Positions 30,880-43,562 of a stretch of DNA of 58,287 nt are shown in pieces; positions within the stretch are counted from its first letter, which is position 1, and the number at the start of each line of letters is the position of its first letter. The stretch spans positions 1 through 58,287 of the forward strand of contig JAULBX010025630.1 of the NCBI GenBank assembly GCA_032358255.1. Reading direction: 5' to 3'. Under the pieces are notes generated by a model that saw only the letters and a program-made list of their open reading frames with translations, was not told the origin of the DNA and searched no databases. A program made the position numbers and the translations under genes. Origin of the DNA: Heterotrichella gracilis. Taxonomy: Eukaryota > Sar > Xanthophyceae > Tribonematales > Xanthonemataceae.

Positions 30880-31102
30880 ACATTCACGCCAGCCTCACTT
30901 TTTTCCATTGAACCTGCAATTTGTAGTGCTTCTGCCCTGCAGGTCATCTACATCCCGCATGCGGTTACGCAAGCGTGATCATCAAAGCAATTTCCTCAAG
31001 CTATAATGTAGTACGCATGAGCACTTCTATGCTATAATATATTACAACTAGTATAGGTATGTGGTCTCCGTGGCATTTCTGCATATATTTCTTGTGTCCA
31101 CA

Positions 31103-31182
31103 GGTCCATGGCATTGCGGCAATTCAACCAATTGCTTGAATTGCTAGACACAATCCCAACATGGTCGTATTCTTTCGGATCG
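31103..31182 (+). CDS. Candidate internal exon, unknown protein
   Basis: After a strong acceptor (TTTCTTGTGTCCACAG) the plus strand reads SMALRQFNQLLELLDTIPTW, SYSFGS and a donor GTTGTA. The antisense frame (MAKTTAMIYILHESTMKESF..) is also open. The exon call rests on the acceptor and composition only; no partner exon was found. Confidence 0.3.
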
Positions 31183-31264
31183 GTTGTAAATGATTCCTTC
31201 ATTGTTGATTCATGCAGTATATATATCATTGCAGTCGTCTTCGCCACTACTCAACCAGGCTCGG

Positions 31265-31560
31265 CTCGACCAGACTCAGCCGCTCAGAATCACCCTTCAC
31301 TTCATTCACTCTGGAAAGAAATACATTTCCCTTTCCAGGCTCAACCACCCACCCCCATTTTCACCCTTCACTTCACTCATTCTATTGAATTTACTTTCGG
31401 TGGAGGTTGTTCTGGCCTGGGAAAGAAACTGTATTTCCTTTCCAAGTAAGGAAGGGAGTGCCGTGAAGGATAAAGGGGGGGTTGGGAGGCTGAGCCTGGG
31501 TAAACCGTTTGTATGGATACCAAAGTGAATGACGGGCATGAGTGAGGTGAACGGGTTGTG
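31265..31560. repeat. Minisatellite family D, copy 2, as an inverted pair
   Basis: The left arm has CACCCTTCACTTCATTCACT and TTTCCAGGCTCAACCACCCACCC; the right arm has the inverse (GGAAAGAAACTGTATTTCC.., GGTTGGGAGGCTGAGCCTGGG). The arms are separated by ~60 bp, so the block could fold as a long imperfect hairpin. Related to 14385-15000. Confidence 0.65.
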
Positions 31561-32470
31561 GTGGAAAACTATTGTAATTTTTTTCTGGTTGATAAGCACA
31601 AAGCCATAGCAGCTTTAGTGTCGGCACCGCAAAATATGTTTGCATGGCTGTAATGACCCGTTAACTCCAGCCCGGCCAACCCCAGCGGCTGTGACAATAG
31701 TTGCAATAGCTTTATCATCAACAGCCACTGTGGGGTGCCATGTGGGCACATGGTAGCCCTCCTGGAGGAAATAAATGTGATGTACAATATCCTCAGCGTT
31801 TGGAGCGCGGTCTCCAGAAATTATTATAAATCTTTTCGAATTCCTTTGGAGCCTTTGATATTGTTATAACATAAATGTTTCATAACGCAAATGCAATTCC
31901 CACGTGCTCGATGCGGTACGTCATTGGTTCCACCCTGGCAATGGCGCCCGTAGGATGCAATAAATCCTCAAAATTAACCAGTCTTCAAAGCCAGTGTCCT
32001 AAGTACGCATATTTACCCTGCGGGCAATACTAGATAACGTGCTGTTTTTTCTGCGTGCAGCTGTCTTTTGGGCATGAAGTGGCGGTATACGCTTCACACA
32101 TTGCAAATACCAAGATATACGCTTGGAGCAGCTAAGTGTTACATAGATGTGTGACTTCTGACAACCATTTTAACTTCTTTCCAAATATGATAGGGGCTGC
32201 ACATCTTTCAGGTCCAAATAATGTTGTAGGCTATAGAACTATGCATGGTAATATCCTTTTGAGTACCGGCATGGGTAACGTCTAAGCTGATGTAGCGGAT
32301 TTTATGGTAAAGCGTATCAGAGGTTCTGAGTGTATCAAAGATTCTATGTGGTTGCGGCATTTTTTAGTTCAGGAACAGAAACGATTTTCAACCTTATCAT
32401 AAAAGTGTTCCTCTTTCCCACGTGGCTTAATTGCATGCAAGAGTGGCAGTGGGAATGGTTGGTATTGAAG
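31561..32470. other. No gene seen
   Basis: Mixed intergenic sequence downstream of the FMO-like gene. No splice-supported frame. Confidence 0.35.
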
Positions 32471-35400
32471 TCAAAGTGACCTGTAACTGTACAACTCCAC
32501 AATCGACATTATTGAGCAAAGAATCCACTTCCAAATTGCATCAAGATGCCAGGTCAGCCAATACAGGCAACGTTGTAGGAATGGCGTTCCTGCAAACATT
32601 ACTTGCAGGAATGCACGGTCTCGGCCCTGCAGGTAGCAAAAGTATTGTAACCACTCAGTCCTCAGTAGCAAGAAGCCTTTGGGCTATAGAAAAATGAATT
32701 CACATGGCATCATGCACCAACAGGCTTCATGTACACTTGCAACATTGTAGTCCCTGTATCTTTTATAAGATAACTAGCAACAAGCATGCTCAACCGAACT
32801 AACACCTGTAGAATATAATCACACCTGTTACAACCACAGGCAAGAACCTGCACATGCTGGTGATGTGCCTGTTATTAATATTTCAATCCAAACTGTACAA
32901 TACGGTTTGGAGGAGTACTCACAAAGCAAACATTCATGCCCTTATAAATCACTGACATAGGTGTTTGATTGAAGTTGTCGCCATCATGCTTAAATATTAA
33001 ACTCATATCACAATGCTCCACTCTCCGTTGTGGCCTTCAATTTCCAATCAACCTACCACGAGACCAGATGGGCATGTTGACTGAAGAGGCTCCCCTTTTG
33101 TTCCATTGAATGCCGTTGGCTCAAGGCACTGTCTTATTTTATTTTCCAGGCCATTTTTGTAGCAGTGAAGTGAATGAAAAAATAAATCCATCTGCTTCTC
33201 AGGTCCATGTGGTACATTTAGCCATACCCAGTCACAAGCAATTGCCAGCCGTGGTGATCTTCCAAGGAATGTGTAGTTGTGCAAGTCTTGCAACCCTTCA
33301 TGTCACGAGAATGGGGTTCCAAGTCAGGCGCCAGATGATGTGTTGTAACAGAATATTATACATCACGGGAGTCGCATAAGCCTGATAAAGTCTTTCTCTG
33401 TGAAACTATCGGTTCAATGGACAAGCGCAAATTTGCATACTCTATGCTTAGTCAACGTGATGGCGACGTGCAGCTTGGGAGAACTAACTCCTTTGACAAG
33501 CATGTAAGGCGTTAGTTTTATTTAAACCTTTTTCTTTATGTATACAAATACTGCACCTGTTGCCATAGTCTTCAAGAAGGCTGGTTCCCATTGCACATGG
33601 TGGCCATATGCCACGATGACTACATCCGCTGCCAGAACTTTGCCAGAAACAAGGTGCACACCGGCATTTGTAACCTTCTCCGTGCTGTCAATTACATAAG
33701 ATACTTTACCCTGGACATGTGATGTAGTATTAACTCTTCTACGTAGGGCCCTGATAAACATTTATTTAATATCTAACTGATAAAATCGCAACACCTCTAA
33801 TTATGACACGTTTTAAGCTAACAATACGGTTGACACTTTGCAAGGTTGTAACCAATTGATTGGATTGCCCTTAGTGTGACAACAGTGATGCGTCAAAGCA
33901 CAATATGCCCACCTTTTTTGCATTGGTGAAAAAGCCATCATTGCTTTGACCTGCCCAGAAATGTGGCGATTCATTGTGCGGCAACATGTGTTCAATGCCA
34001 CAAGCATGGTACAAGCGTTTGAGCCAACCATTAATGATCCAGCAAGCAATAAATCTTGGCAGAAAAGGGCATGTGTATATAGCCAGAAAGGTAAACTGCC
34101 GGGTGAATGGAAGAACGTACCTGCACATGATGCAAAGCTTACAGGCAACGGGGCTCGAGACTGAAGTATAAAGCCTTAAGCAACACTATTGCAAGAAACT
34201 TGCAGTAACAACGCAGCCAGTCATATACAAAATTCTGGTGTCGTACCTATCGCGCTCACGAGCAATCATAGTCACAGATGCAACATTTTGCCTCACCAGC
34301 TCTTCCATCGCCTCCAAAGCAAATGCACCTGTGCCTATCACAACCGCTTTCTGCAAACAAGGGTGGAGAATTAGTGAATCAAGACAAAGCCGGGAAGGTG
34401 CCCGTTCCTTGGAGAGGAAAAATATATAGCAGGGGGGATTCTGTGGGATTTTGTGATGGTGCAGGAGAAAAATGCGTGAAGAGTGGCAGATCGCAGGAGA
34501 GGGGTTAAACTGTATGTACGCTTTTGGTGCGATGGTTTGGGGGGGGTGCAGCTTCGTATATTGCCCCAGCTAATCGAGTTACCTTTGTAGCAGCGCTTTG
34601 AAAAGCTTGGAGTTTGTTGGGAATTGGGACCTTGGTCCTCGGCCCCAGAGTGAGGAATTACAGAGTGCCAGTACTAGAGTGCCTTGGCAGGGATTTTGTG
34701 TCTTGGCAGAGGATCTCATTGAGAAAATACGGGTACTGATCATGTATCCCTCCCCCTCCATACAAAGCAGATCCCAATCTCTAATAGTACATGGAAAGTG
34801 AAATGTTGATTTAAACCAATGATGGGCCTGGATAACCTACTAATCCTTCCACAGCCTACAGGTATACTTTATAAAGTGGGGATACTGATATCAATATTGC
34901 ATCAGAGACAACTGCCTACCTGAAAGTAGTTGCAATAGCAATTGTTATTAACAGCTAGTGTGCCACATATATCTTGTGGTTTTGCTTTACATACCATACC
35001 GTCAAGTATATTATAGATTAGAAACTTGTTAAATACCTGAACCAACATTACCCAAAACAGCAGTCCAGCACAATGGTGGTGACACCTTGTTTGTATGGAC
35101 ATCGTCCAAGCTGTTCAGGAGACAACTATCACCTGACCCTCGGTAGAGGCTCCTATTACATTACGACCAACATGAGCCATGCATCGTACTCACCTCTACC
35201 TGTTAGGGGTAGAGGTTTGAGGGGAGCGGACTTTGGGGCTACATCTGGAATCTGGACGCGCCCTTGATCAGCTTCGGCTAATTGCTAGGTTAGTCTTTAC
35301 ATACGCGGAGAGCCGTATGTAACAAGACGCCCTAACAAATTAAAATTGCAGGGATCAACTCTTGCGGGCAACCTTTTCTAGCATTACCTAACCCTAACCC

Positions 35401-38400
35401 ACAAATGTTACTTCATAGGTAACCCAGGTCAATCATTTCCACACCGGTGGGTCCCACAGTTACAATACCTACCAACACTAATAGAACCGCTGAATGTAAA
35501 CAGCACTTGGCTTTTTAATGCCGTTGTATAACCTGTTTTGGGTTTCAAAGGCCATATGTAAGATTGTTTCTATGTTAGGACGGTGTGACGTGGGTCACCT
35601 CTGTAATGTGCTTTGATAAACGTCAATGCTTACACACGAAAAGGTGTTACTTCAGTATTGAAAGCATCACATTGGTCGCCGCCATGCATTGCTTCTTTTA
35701 ATTTGTGCGTTATGATTGCCAGCATTACCTTGACCAGCGCTAGTTGTGCAGTAGGTCCCACCAGATTGCTGTTTTGGTGTGTCATGGACAAAGAGGCCCG
35801 TCAAAAGCAACAGCACAAACTTCACTCGCCATACTTCACACAGGCGGTAGAATGCTCAAGATTTCGACCCAGGCTTTGCTTAATCCTATCTGTTAAGCCG
35901 GTCTTAGCAAGGGTTGTCTCTATGGACAACCTACCGTCAGTGGTTGAGACTTGAAAGTAGAACCGGTAGTACTGAATAAACATGCGCACACCTTATACAG
36001 TATAAATTTATACTTACAAGTACTGCACTTCCTATGGTGTAAAGCACTACATTTGCATTTGTTTGATTTGATGTACTAATTTTAATTATACTCCCCCAAT
36101 GTACTTGAGTCCACCCTGGAGACCGTGATGGACATGCCGACAGGCTAATGTACATGTGAGTGTCCATGAAGCTGTTTGTCCATGAACATATTTGTGTAAG
36201 GTGCAGCCAGTGTTAAATGTAGATGTGACGCTTCAAGTTGGGAACAATCAGCAACAGTGGGAAATGGAAAAAAATGTCGGTACCGGTGGCGGTGCATACA
36301 TTAACCAGCCTACCTTTCCAGCCATATTTCCATTGGTGAGGAGGCTGTCCGCTCCACCATCCCTGCCAGCAAGACCGAGTTCTCCGGCATATCCGTCAAC
36401 GCACAATTGCCTGTCTCCAGCATTGTATTGTCTCCCTGTCAATCCCAATACTTGTGTCATGAACATTGGGGTGCCAGTTCCCTACTTAAAGAAGAAACAT
36501 AATCTCTACATCGAGGATATGTAAAAAATTTGTGCTTAAAGACATGTGCTTACCTAGAAGTCCTGTGCATATCAGTACCGCATGTGCAATCTGAGTGTAG
36601 GAGCTTCCACTTGCCACATCTTGGCAGTGAATATGATACCTGACAATGTGACACATACAACCCCCGTAAGTTTTTTAAATACATGCATTCCTGCAATATA
36701 GCCAGATTAGCAGTCAGGTTGCAAATGTGGCACCATGCAGCTCTCTTCTTGGTTTTGATCCATCTATTGATCCCACCCAACTTGAGGTCCTGCATAGTGT
36801 AGTGCATTCCTTCTTGCATATGTATCTAAATCAAAAATATGTTGTCCAGCCACATGACGTGAGTGTATCCGTTTTAGCAGTACTGCTAGATCAGCAGTCA
36901 GGCCTAAATGCCTTGCGCAAACCAGCCCTATCGTGCTGCTGCTTATACCATCTTTGCACAGCGGTGTCAACACACTCCAACCTCGTAACTCAAGGTCAGC
37001 CCATGTAGTTCTGGGCATTTTCCTCGGATGGCCAAGAATTGGGAAATTTCAGTATTATTGAATACAAGTTGTTTGGGTTTCCTGACACAAGAAAACCACT
37101 AACATGTTTGGATGTGGGTTTACACCTGTTTCATACATTGGTCATCTAGGACCCATTCTTGATAGTACAAAATCACCACCCCAGATGCCTTTCTGCTGCA
37201 ACACCTGGGGAATGTTCGTGGAACGCAGGCCACGACAGAGAATGTGGAGAATTGTTTGCAAATATGACGCCAGCATATTTATGTAATGGCCACATTATTT
37301 ATGTGCATATTCTGCGTGCATACAAGTTTTAAGAATTTGTCAACAGCTTGTTATAATAGTCAATAAATTCTTCATTCTAAATTGCGGTTACATATAGTTG
37401 GCTTGTTACATTTGAACAGTGAATGGATCCATAGATTTAGATGTTAATACCGCAATCAGTAAGACTAAAAAGCAACCTAAGCCAGAAGGAGGTGCAAAGA
37501 GAACGGCATCGTCATGCTGTTAAGTATCATAGCATATATACTGGTGCCCTCTTCATGGTGAAATTGCATGCAACTAAGTCTTCTTAGCAAAATTGCACCT
37601 GGAGTGCTGTGCTATGGAGTAGGCCCACCCCTGCCTTGATGTGGATAAGAATTTGCAGTGCAACTTGAAGCAATCTGTTGTGTGCAGCCAGTTTGTGTAA
37701 CCATGTGATGCTAGGTCTGTCTTCGTGAGTGTCTTCAGCCTGTGGCTACAATGTACTTTATGCATGGGCCAAGTTTCAGGTGATTTCAGATAGAAAGTCA
37801 ACTATAACCAGGGGCTGCAGAAGAAAAACATTTCTGTGTCGTTTGTTTTCCAAAACTGACATTGTGGACATCCACCCATCTCCATATTTTCACTGTGGGA
37901 CAAAATGGAAGGTGGCAAATTACATCTTGGCATGTTTCTGAACCGTTCAGTGAACACCTAGCGGTCGCAAAAACTCTATACGGAGAACCCCAGACAGAAA
38001 ATTAACATATTTCCTTTGTGATAATGTTGTGTGCACGGAAGTTTTGTATTTCCCTTTTGGGTTCCGCATTAATAACTAGTTCTCGATTCTGTCATTTTAT
38101 TTTGACTCAATGATTGGTCGTGGGTGTGATTTGTCCGAATGGTGGTGGTGGTGGGTGTGGGGTGGTGCTCCTTCTTTTCCACAACAGCCCTTTGATCAGG
38201 ATTTGGTGTCACCTCATATAATAAGTGAGAATCCTGACACTCCATACAACACCAAATACATGTTTTAGCAATATATGTATTGCCTGAACCTTTGTGGATC
38301 ACCATTAGTAAAATATTCCCTATGTAATATTGCCGTCATACTTCTTTATTAAACAGGCTAAACAATACTCGGCAATAAGTAATATTGTTAAATTACTTCT

Positions 38401-41400
38401 CTAATTCAAACACTTAAGGAGGTCGGGTGCTAGCGCTATGCCGTACGAGTAATAGAAGTAGCTTGATTTGCTAGCATCTGCAAGAGGTATTGTTTAGCAT
38501 CAAATGGCAAAACCGGCGAGCGATGTAATGGGGGCCAACATGCAACAGTGCAAAATAAGAGGTTAAGGACTTCCACAGACATTGTTAAATTGCACGGATT
38601 GTATAATGGGGGATGCACCCATAGTGGGTAGACCCGGTCATATTTGACCCTTTTTGTGAACTATGTCGTCTGGGCCATTTGCCTCTTGACAAAAAAGTTT
38701 AAACACAGATTTGAAAAGTATCACATCTTGCTGGACAACCTGGAGTGTCTAAATTTTCCGGCAAGAGTGACATTGTAGTGGCACTTTTTCCTCAATGAAC
38801 CCACTACAAATACAAAGGTGACCAAAATTGGATCCTCAAATTGCGACATGATTGTTTGCCTCATGCGAATGAACAAATTGTGTAAAGTAATAAGTTAGAT
38901 AAAAGACAAATCCAAGTACATACATGCGCCGAGTTTCGAGGTGGCGAAAGTGGCATTTATAGCATTCTAATTGCATATTTCAAGGTGCATGACCAGCATA
39001 ACGGCAAGATTTGACGTACAAAGCACAATCCCGTACTTTGCATACAACTGTTATGTCCCTCGTCTTTTCAATCCTTATAAAATGACCTATAATCATCCTT
39101 TTGCCAAGTGTCCATTGGCTGAGCTGGCAGTTGGGGGCTATATGCCAGAATGTGGACAACTGCTAGATGCCCAAGACCCGCATATAGGGCACGTACAAGA
39201 TGAGCCAATACCTAAGTGTTGAAGAGGGCAGCCAATTCCTAGTTGTGTGTTTGCAGTGCTAGCAGAAGGTCTTGTGATGTGAGATAGATTAAAGTCCTAG
39301 GAGCTCCTGGTGCTAGCGGGAAAATGAGGATAGGCCTTGGCCAGATATAACCTCTGCCATAAAGGCTGACCTAGCTGGAAGCATGAACTCCATCAAGTTC
39401 ACTTGGTCGGATCAACAGAACCAGGTGGTATGTTCTAGTCCTTCCCATCATTTGACTCAATGCCTATACTCTTGAGGTTCATGCAGGTAAAATGGAGAGG
39501 TGTTGTTGCGAGCATAACTTGTGCCAGTACTGCAGGACATTGGACAGCATCATGATGGAGAAGAACCCCACTTCATTTGTTTTAAAATGAGTATTAATAA
39601 ATTCTGTTAGGAGTAAATGCCCTACATACTGCGACGTGAAGGTTTGGCAGTAAAGTTGAAAAAGACACAGGTGGTGGTGTTCAATAATTGCAGTCATCTT
39701 GGCAAGTAACATGGCTAGTGAACGGTTTCAGTACATGCGCACCTAGCTAGAGAAAGTACAACGATACTGCTATCTAGGTATTATTTTCCATAGGAAAGAA
39801 GGTTTTCAAGCCGCTGTAGAAGCGTTAGCAGTAGCTGCTAGGGAAGCCATGTTTGGTATGATGCGCAGATGTGCAATGATGGGGATAACAAACAGTAAGG
39901 TAAAATGTCAGTTGTATGATACATTGGTTTACCAGTGCTTTCCTGTAGCTGTGAGGTGTGGGGAACACAGTACATGCAATCAGGGCGTGAGGCTCTTGAA
40001 AAGTGCACAAGTTGATTTTGTGCAAATATTAGGGGTCAGGAATTCAACTGCAAAGTTTATGATGTACAGTGAAGTGAGTAGGCTACCCTTGCATTTTGTG
40101 TGGCAGAAGCATATTTTGAAAGTTTACAACCGCATGAGGGAAATAGGCAGTATTAGGCTATTGATATCAGCATTTCAAGGTGTATACCAGCAGTGCGCAG
40201 TGAGGCACTCGTGGACTGCGCAGCTACATCAGTGGATTTCTTTGAATGGAGCTGAAGATTCGGCGCCTGGGGATGGAGTGACTCAGGCAGGGAACCACAG
40301 GCAGGGCGGCTACGTCTCATCGGCCTGGTCCACCGAACCTCAATTAGAGCACACGCACCCCCAGGCACATGGCCACACGTGGGGACGGTTGATGCCAGCG
40401 CGATAGCAAGCCAGCCATGTGGTGCACCTGTCCTGACACCCAGCCAGCAAGCTCTAGAGAACGAGGAGCTAATGGACACAGCGAGGCTGGCATATTGGAG
40501 GTCAAACAAAGTCAATGCGACTATGAAAACTATGCAATATGTCGGCATACACAGTGGTGATTGGGGATCAATGGCAGAATATTTGACTTGGGACTTTGTG
40601 CAAAGTTATAGGGTTGAGTTAGTTTGGTTTATGATGGGTGCCGACGATCTTGAGGTTGTAATGATAGATGGAGGCGCGTTGATTATGAGCATAGGATGTG
40701 CAAATAATGCGAGACGCTTTGACAGCATCATGTTGAAGATGAACACCACTTAATTCTTCAATGTCCACTATACCACGATGTTAGAGAATCATTGAGAGCT
40801 GCTATGATGACATTTCCAGAAACTTGTTGAATTTGTTTGGTAGGAAATTGGGCCAAGGTGGCTCCGATGATTCACATACTTTTTAGTAAGCGGGTTGACT
40901 TTTTCAAGCGCCCCCAACAGTTTTATGGGCCGGGGTTGGCTCCCTGAATGTGACAGTTACAAAAAATATTGTAATTTTAAAGTAAACAATTGCATAGTTG
41001 CTTGGATGATTTTCCGGAACCTGGCAGGAAACTTTTGATGTCCCACATGTGATATGTGATATATGAAGGTCCTCATGAAATGATTAAAGTTTTGTTGAAG
41101 AAAAGTGGGGCCAGTCTGGGCAGATTTATTATAAATTATTCACCAAGCGGGGTAACTTGTGCGAGGAGGATGGTCCTTGGCAAAGGCTCTTCCTTGGCAA
41201 AACTATGGTTAGTGTGCTGATGTGGAGTTTGGCTGAGACCGAGTACCTCGTACGGGCTAACAAGGTCAGGTGATGTCAACAGGAGTTTGATCAATTTTGA
41301 GAAGTGCGACGACGTAAACTGTTCAGTATTCCTTAGAAGTCGCGATATAGGCAACTCAAACAGAACGCGGACGCATACGCGCACGTGACAATATTCGCAC

Positions 41401-41908
41401 TTACATGCCGTCTGCTGCACGGATAATGTCAACTACCTCCACACCAAATTTGGCAAAGCGGTGGATGCCTCGCGCTCTCGCCCATGTCCGCAAAGTCGCA
41501 AGCACAGTGGCCTTGCTACATTGCGCAAACGGATTTTTATCCAGGGATGGTCCACCTCTCCACTGGTACAGAGTGGCATATGCCTGCATGTAGCGCGAAG
41601 CACCCATCTAATACCTTACAGTCAAGGTCGGTCCTCTGCCACCTGGCCGACATATCTTGGAAGCAACAAAGGCAAGCACCAGAACAAATGTATATTTCAA
41701 GCGGCACCTGCAATTTGCTATAATCATTGGCACGGAAGTCCCAGACGCCACCGAAGTCGAAGGACCTCTCTATTAAACAAAAACTGTATCTGTTCTGCAA
41801 GCACCGGTTCCCCGCGAGAACCCCGCATATACCTCCCCCCACAATTGCGACATCAACCGAAGCAAGGTTCGTTGTAGCCATTGTTTCCTTTGCCAAGACG
41901 CAGCACAC
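32471..41908 (-). CDS. Flavin-dependent monooxygenase-like (FMO family) gene, incomplete model
   Basis: Class B flavoprotein monooxygenases use FAD and NADPH to oxygenate small nucleophiles or ketones. Exons found on the minus strand: 41881-41708 (ATG at 41881, or 41908; VDVAIVGGGICGVLAGNRCL = FAD GxGxxG, then ERSFDFGGVWDFRANDYSKL), 41583-41405 (ATVLATLRTWARARGIHRFA, FGVEVVDIIRAADG), 35036-34995 (FLIYNILDGM), 34350-34247 (KAVVIGTGAFALEAMEELVR = second, NADPH-type Rossmann motif), 34120-33913 (FTRQFTFLAIY.., HFWAGQSNDGFFTNAKK), 33710-33557 (GKVLAADVVIVAYGHHVQWE), about 33295-33228 (FLGRSPRLAIACDW) and possibly 32626-32471 with the stop. Phases agree at all joins tested. The exon(s) between 41405 and 35036, holding the usual FxGxxxHxxx(Y/F) motif, were not found. 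So the gene is either incompletely modelled, broken, or two gene pieces. A 6.4-kb gap there holds family A and B LINE relics. Confidence 0.72.
34570..34690 (-). repeat. Family R1 element, partial copy in an intergenic/intronic position of the FMO-like gene
   Basis: The plus strand reads CTAATCGAGTTACCTTTGTAGC..CTCGGCCCCAGAGTGAGGAATTACAGAGTGCCAG, matching the right end of the element at 52466-52821. It lies between exons 34995 and 34350. Confidence 0.65.
35690..36466 (-). CDS. Candidate exons of unknown origin inside the large FMO-like intron
   Basis: Three protein-like minus-strand segments have plausible borders. About 36425-36275 lies between TTGACAG| and AAG|GTAGGC (GDNTMLETGNCALTDMPENS, VLLAGMVERTASSPMEIWLE). 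About 35946-35842 follows TTTCAAG| (STTDGRLSIETTLAKTGLTD..). About 35772-35728 lies between AAACAG| and CAAG|GTAATG (SNLVGPTAQLALVK). They do not join in phase with each other or with the FMO-like exons as I read them, and they do not resemble the missing FMO segment. They may be a nested gene or chance. Confidence 0.25.
36675..37020 (-). mobile_element. Family A LINE 3'-end fragments (two, in tandem)
   Basis: The plus strand at 36678-36800 reads acatgcattcctgcaatatagccagattagcagtcaggttgc..cttgaggtcctgca. At 36830-37020 a second, more diverged piece reads in the minus direction MPRTTWADLELRGWS. The (TTAG) tail is degraded. Confidence 0.6.
37021..38580. other. No confident gene
   Basis: On the minus strand a 44-codon frame near 37270-37140 reads ILHILCRGLRSTNIPQVLQQ, KGIWGGDFVLSRMGPR; its GLRSTNIP recalls the CTGxxxxPNIP region of FMO proteins, but no acceptor precedes it. 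Other frames (37574-37801, 38069-38305, minus) show no domain. Confidence 0.25.
38581..38800 (+). repeat. Family G repeat, diverged copy
   Basis: ATAGTGGGTAGACCCGGTCATATTTGACC.. and GGGCCATTTGCCTC.. resemble 48495-48700 (TGGGTAGACTCGGCCATATTTGAGCC, GGGCCCATTTTGCCTC). Identity drops after that. Confidence 0.5.
38801..39475. other. Unassigned
   Basis: A plus-strand frame at 38971-39222 (YNCYVPRLFNPYKMTYNHPF, CPLAELAVGGYMPECGQLLD) is mildly protein-like but unsupported by splice sites. It directly precedes a family B LINE. Confidence 0.25.
39480..40985 (+). mobile_element. Family B LINE: RT C-terminal half to 3' UTR, rearranged
   Basis: 39480-39600 is a short piece of the C-terminal zinc-like block (CEHNLCQYCR-type). 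It is followed by the RT end (about 39625-39720: EGLAVKLKKTQVVVFNNCSH) and a 185-codon open frame 39849-40406 (MFGMMRRCAMMGITNSKVKC, YSEVSRLPLHFVWQKHILKV, HSWTAQLHQWISLNGAED). A shift then leads into 40379-40753 (ASAIASQPCGAPVLTPSQQA, YWRSNKVNATMKTMQYVGIH) and the block IGCANNARRFDSIMLKMNTT. The 3' UTR runs to about 40980. The C-terminal block ahead of the RT shows that two copies have been joined. Confidence 0.75.
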
Positions 41909-42299
41909 AACTACGATACCCTGCCGATATAATATATGTTTTCCTTTGTCGCTGATTATTGGTCAAAATGGGCAGTCATATTGACGTGAATACTAGACAA
42001 TTGGCACAAAATGCGCATACACAGGTGGCACAGCACACCATGGATTGAACTTTCTTCTTCTCTTAGTTTGGGGGTCCTGAACGTCAAGGCTTGGGGGTCC
42101 TGACCGATGTATATAAGAGAACTGCCGGTTTTATGCCTCGGGATATGTCTGTAGAAACCTTTCGCAACGGTCCGATCGGATTCGATTTTTTCATCCTCGT
42201 AGACGGAAATATATTATAACCCGCCGGAATGCGGCATGCGGCATTGCGGCATGCGGCATCCAAGGCCGTACTGGCACACAATACTGACAAGTGCTAAGT

Positions 42300-42480
42300 A
42301 TACTTTCCCACTGTGGGGCTGAGGAACCATGTCCCGAATCCAGACGAAATTCGAACGTATATGTAAAACCGCTGCTGCGAAGGTAACTCGACTAGATATC
42401 ATTGCTTTTCGGGAAGAAAATGTGTTGTATTTTTGTCGATTCGATCCGTTTGTACGCTGTTTTCGGATTTGACTGTTTTA
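42300..42480 (+). repeat. Family R1 element, partial copy upstream of the FMO-like gene
   Basis: CCCACTGTGGGGCTGAGGAACCATGTCCCGAATCC.. to ..GGTAACTCGACTAGATATCATTGCTTTTCG matches the left third of the element at 8638. It lies about 400 bp upstream of the FMO-like start codon. Confidence 0.65.
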
Positions 42481-42569
42481 AGTTTGAATGAACGAACAGT
42501 AAATTGAAATGCCAACAGTTAACTCTTGAGATACCTTGGGTTTCCCAGCTTTCATATGGCTGTAAACTT

Positions 42570-43562
42570 CAAGTGTGGCGTACGCAATACATACAGTCAG
42601 GCTGTGCGGCACTTGAAAAGGCGCACAAGCCATTTTTGCAAAAACATATAGGTGTCAGGACCTCCACTACAAATTGAAGGTATACAATGAAGCTTGCCGA
42701 CTACCGTTGCAGTTTGTGTGGCAGAAACATAACATGACGAACATTTTACAACCGCATGGTGAAGTTTAAGGAAACAGGCAGTTCTAGGTTACTAATTTCA
42801 GCATTTCAATGGGTTAAGACACTAGTGCACAGTGAACCACTCATGGACAGCACAGCTACATCAGTGGATTACTACGAATGGAGCTGAAGATCAGGCGCCA
42901 GGGGTTGGAGTGACTCAGGCAGGGAACCACAGGCAGGGCGGCAAAGTCTCATCGGCCTGGTCCATCGAACCCCAATCAGAGCACGCGGATCCCCAGGTAT
43001 ATAGGTACACCCCCCTCACGGGGGAGATGGTTGATGCCAGCGCAGTAGCAATCCAGCCTTGTGGCGTACCTGTCCTGACACCCAGCCCGGAAGCGCTAGA
43101 GATCGAGGAGCTAATGGAAACTGCGATGCTGGCATACTTGAGGTCAAACACAGTCAATGCGAGTAGGAAAACTACGCAGTATGTTAGCATACACGGGGGT
43201 GGTTGGGGGTCAATGGCAGAACATTTGACTTGGGACTTGTGCAAAAGCCATAGGCTTGAGCCTCAGTGACTCGCCAACATTAGCCAGGTTTAGACTGGGT
43301 GCCCATCATTTTGAGGTTGAAACAGGTAGATCGAGTACGAGCTAAGTTGTGACAGTACTACAATTGTACAGCATCATGTTCAAGATGATCACCACTTTGT
43401 TTTTGAATGTCCACCATACCACGATGTCAGATAATCATTTCAGAGCTGCTATAATGACATTTCCAGAACCTTGTTTAGCCTTTTTGGTAATAAATGTGGT
43501 GCCAATGTAGCTCTATAAATTCACAGACTTTTTGGTAAGCGGATGACTTTATTAAGCGTCTC
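42570..43562 (+). mobile_element. Family B LINE: RT end to 3' UTR
   Basis: Decayed RT-end sequence (42590-42830) precedes an open frame 42832-43269 (NHSWTAQLHQWITTNGAEDQ, GEMVDASAVAIQPCGVPVLT, LEIEELMETAMLAYLRSNTV). The degraded zinc-like block (HHVQDDHHFVFECPPYHDV) follows at 43370-43430 and the 3' UTR runs to about 43560. Same order and orientation as the copy at 39.5-41 kb. Confidence 0.75.
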
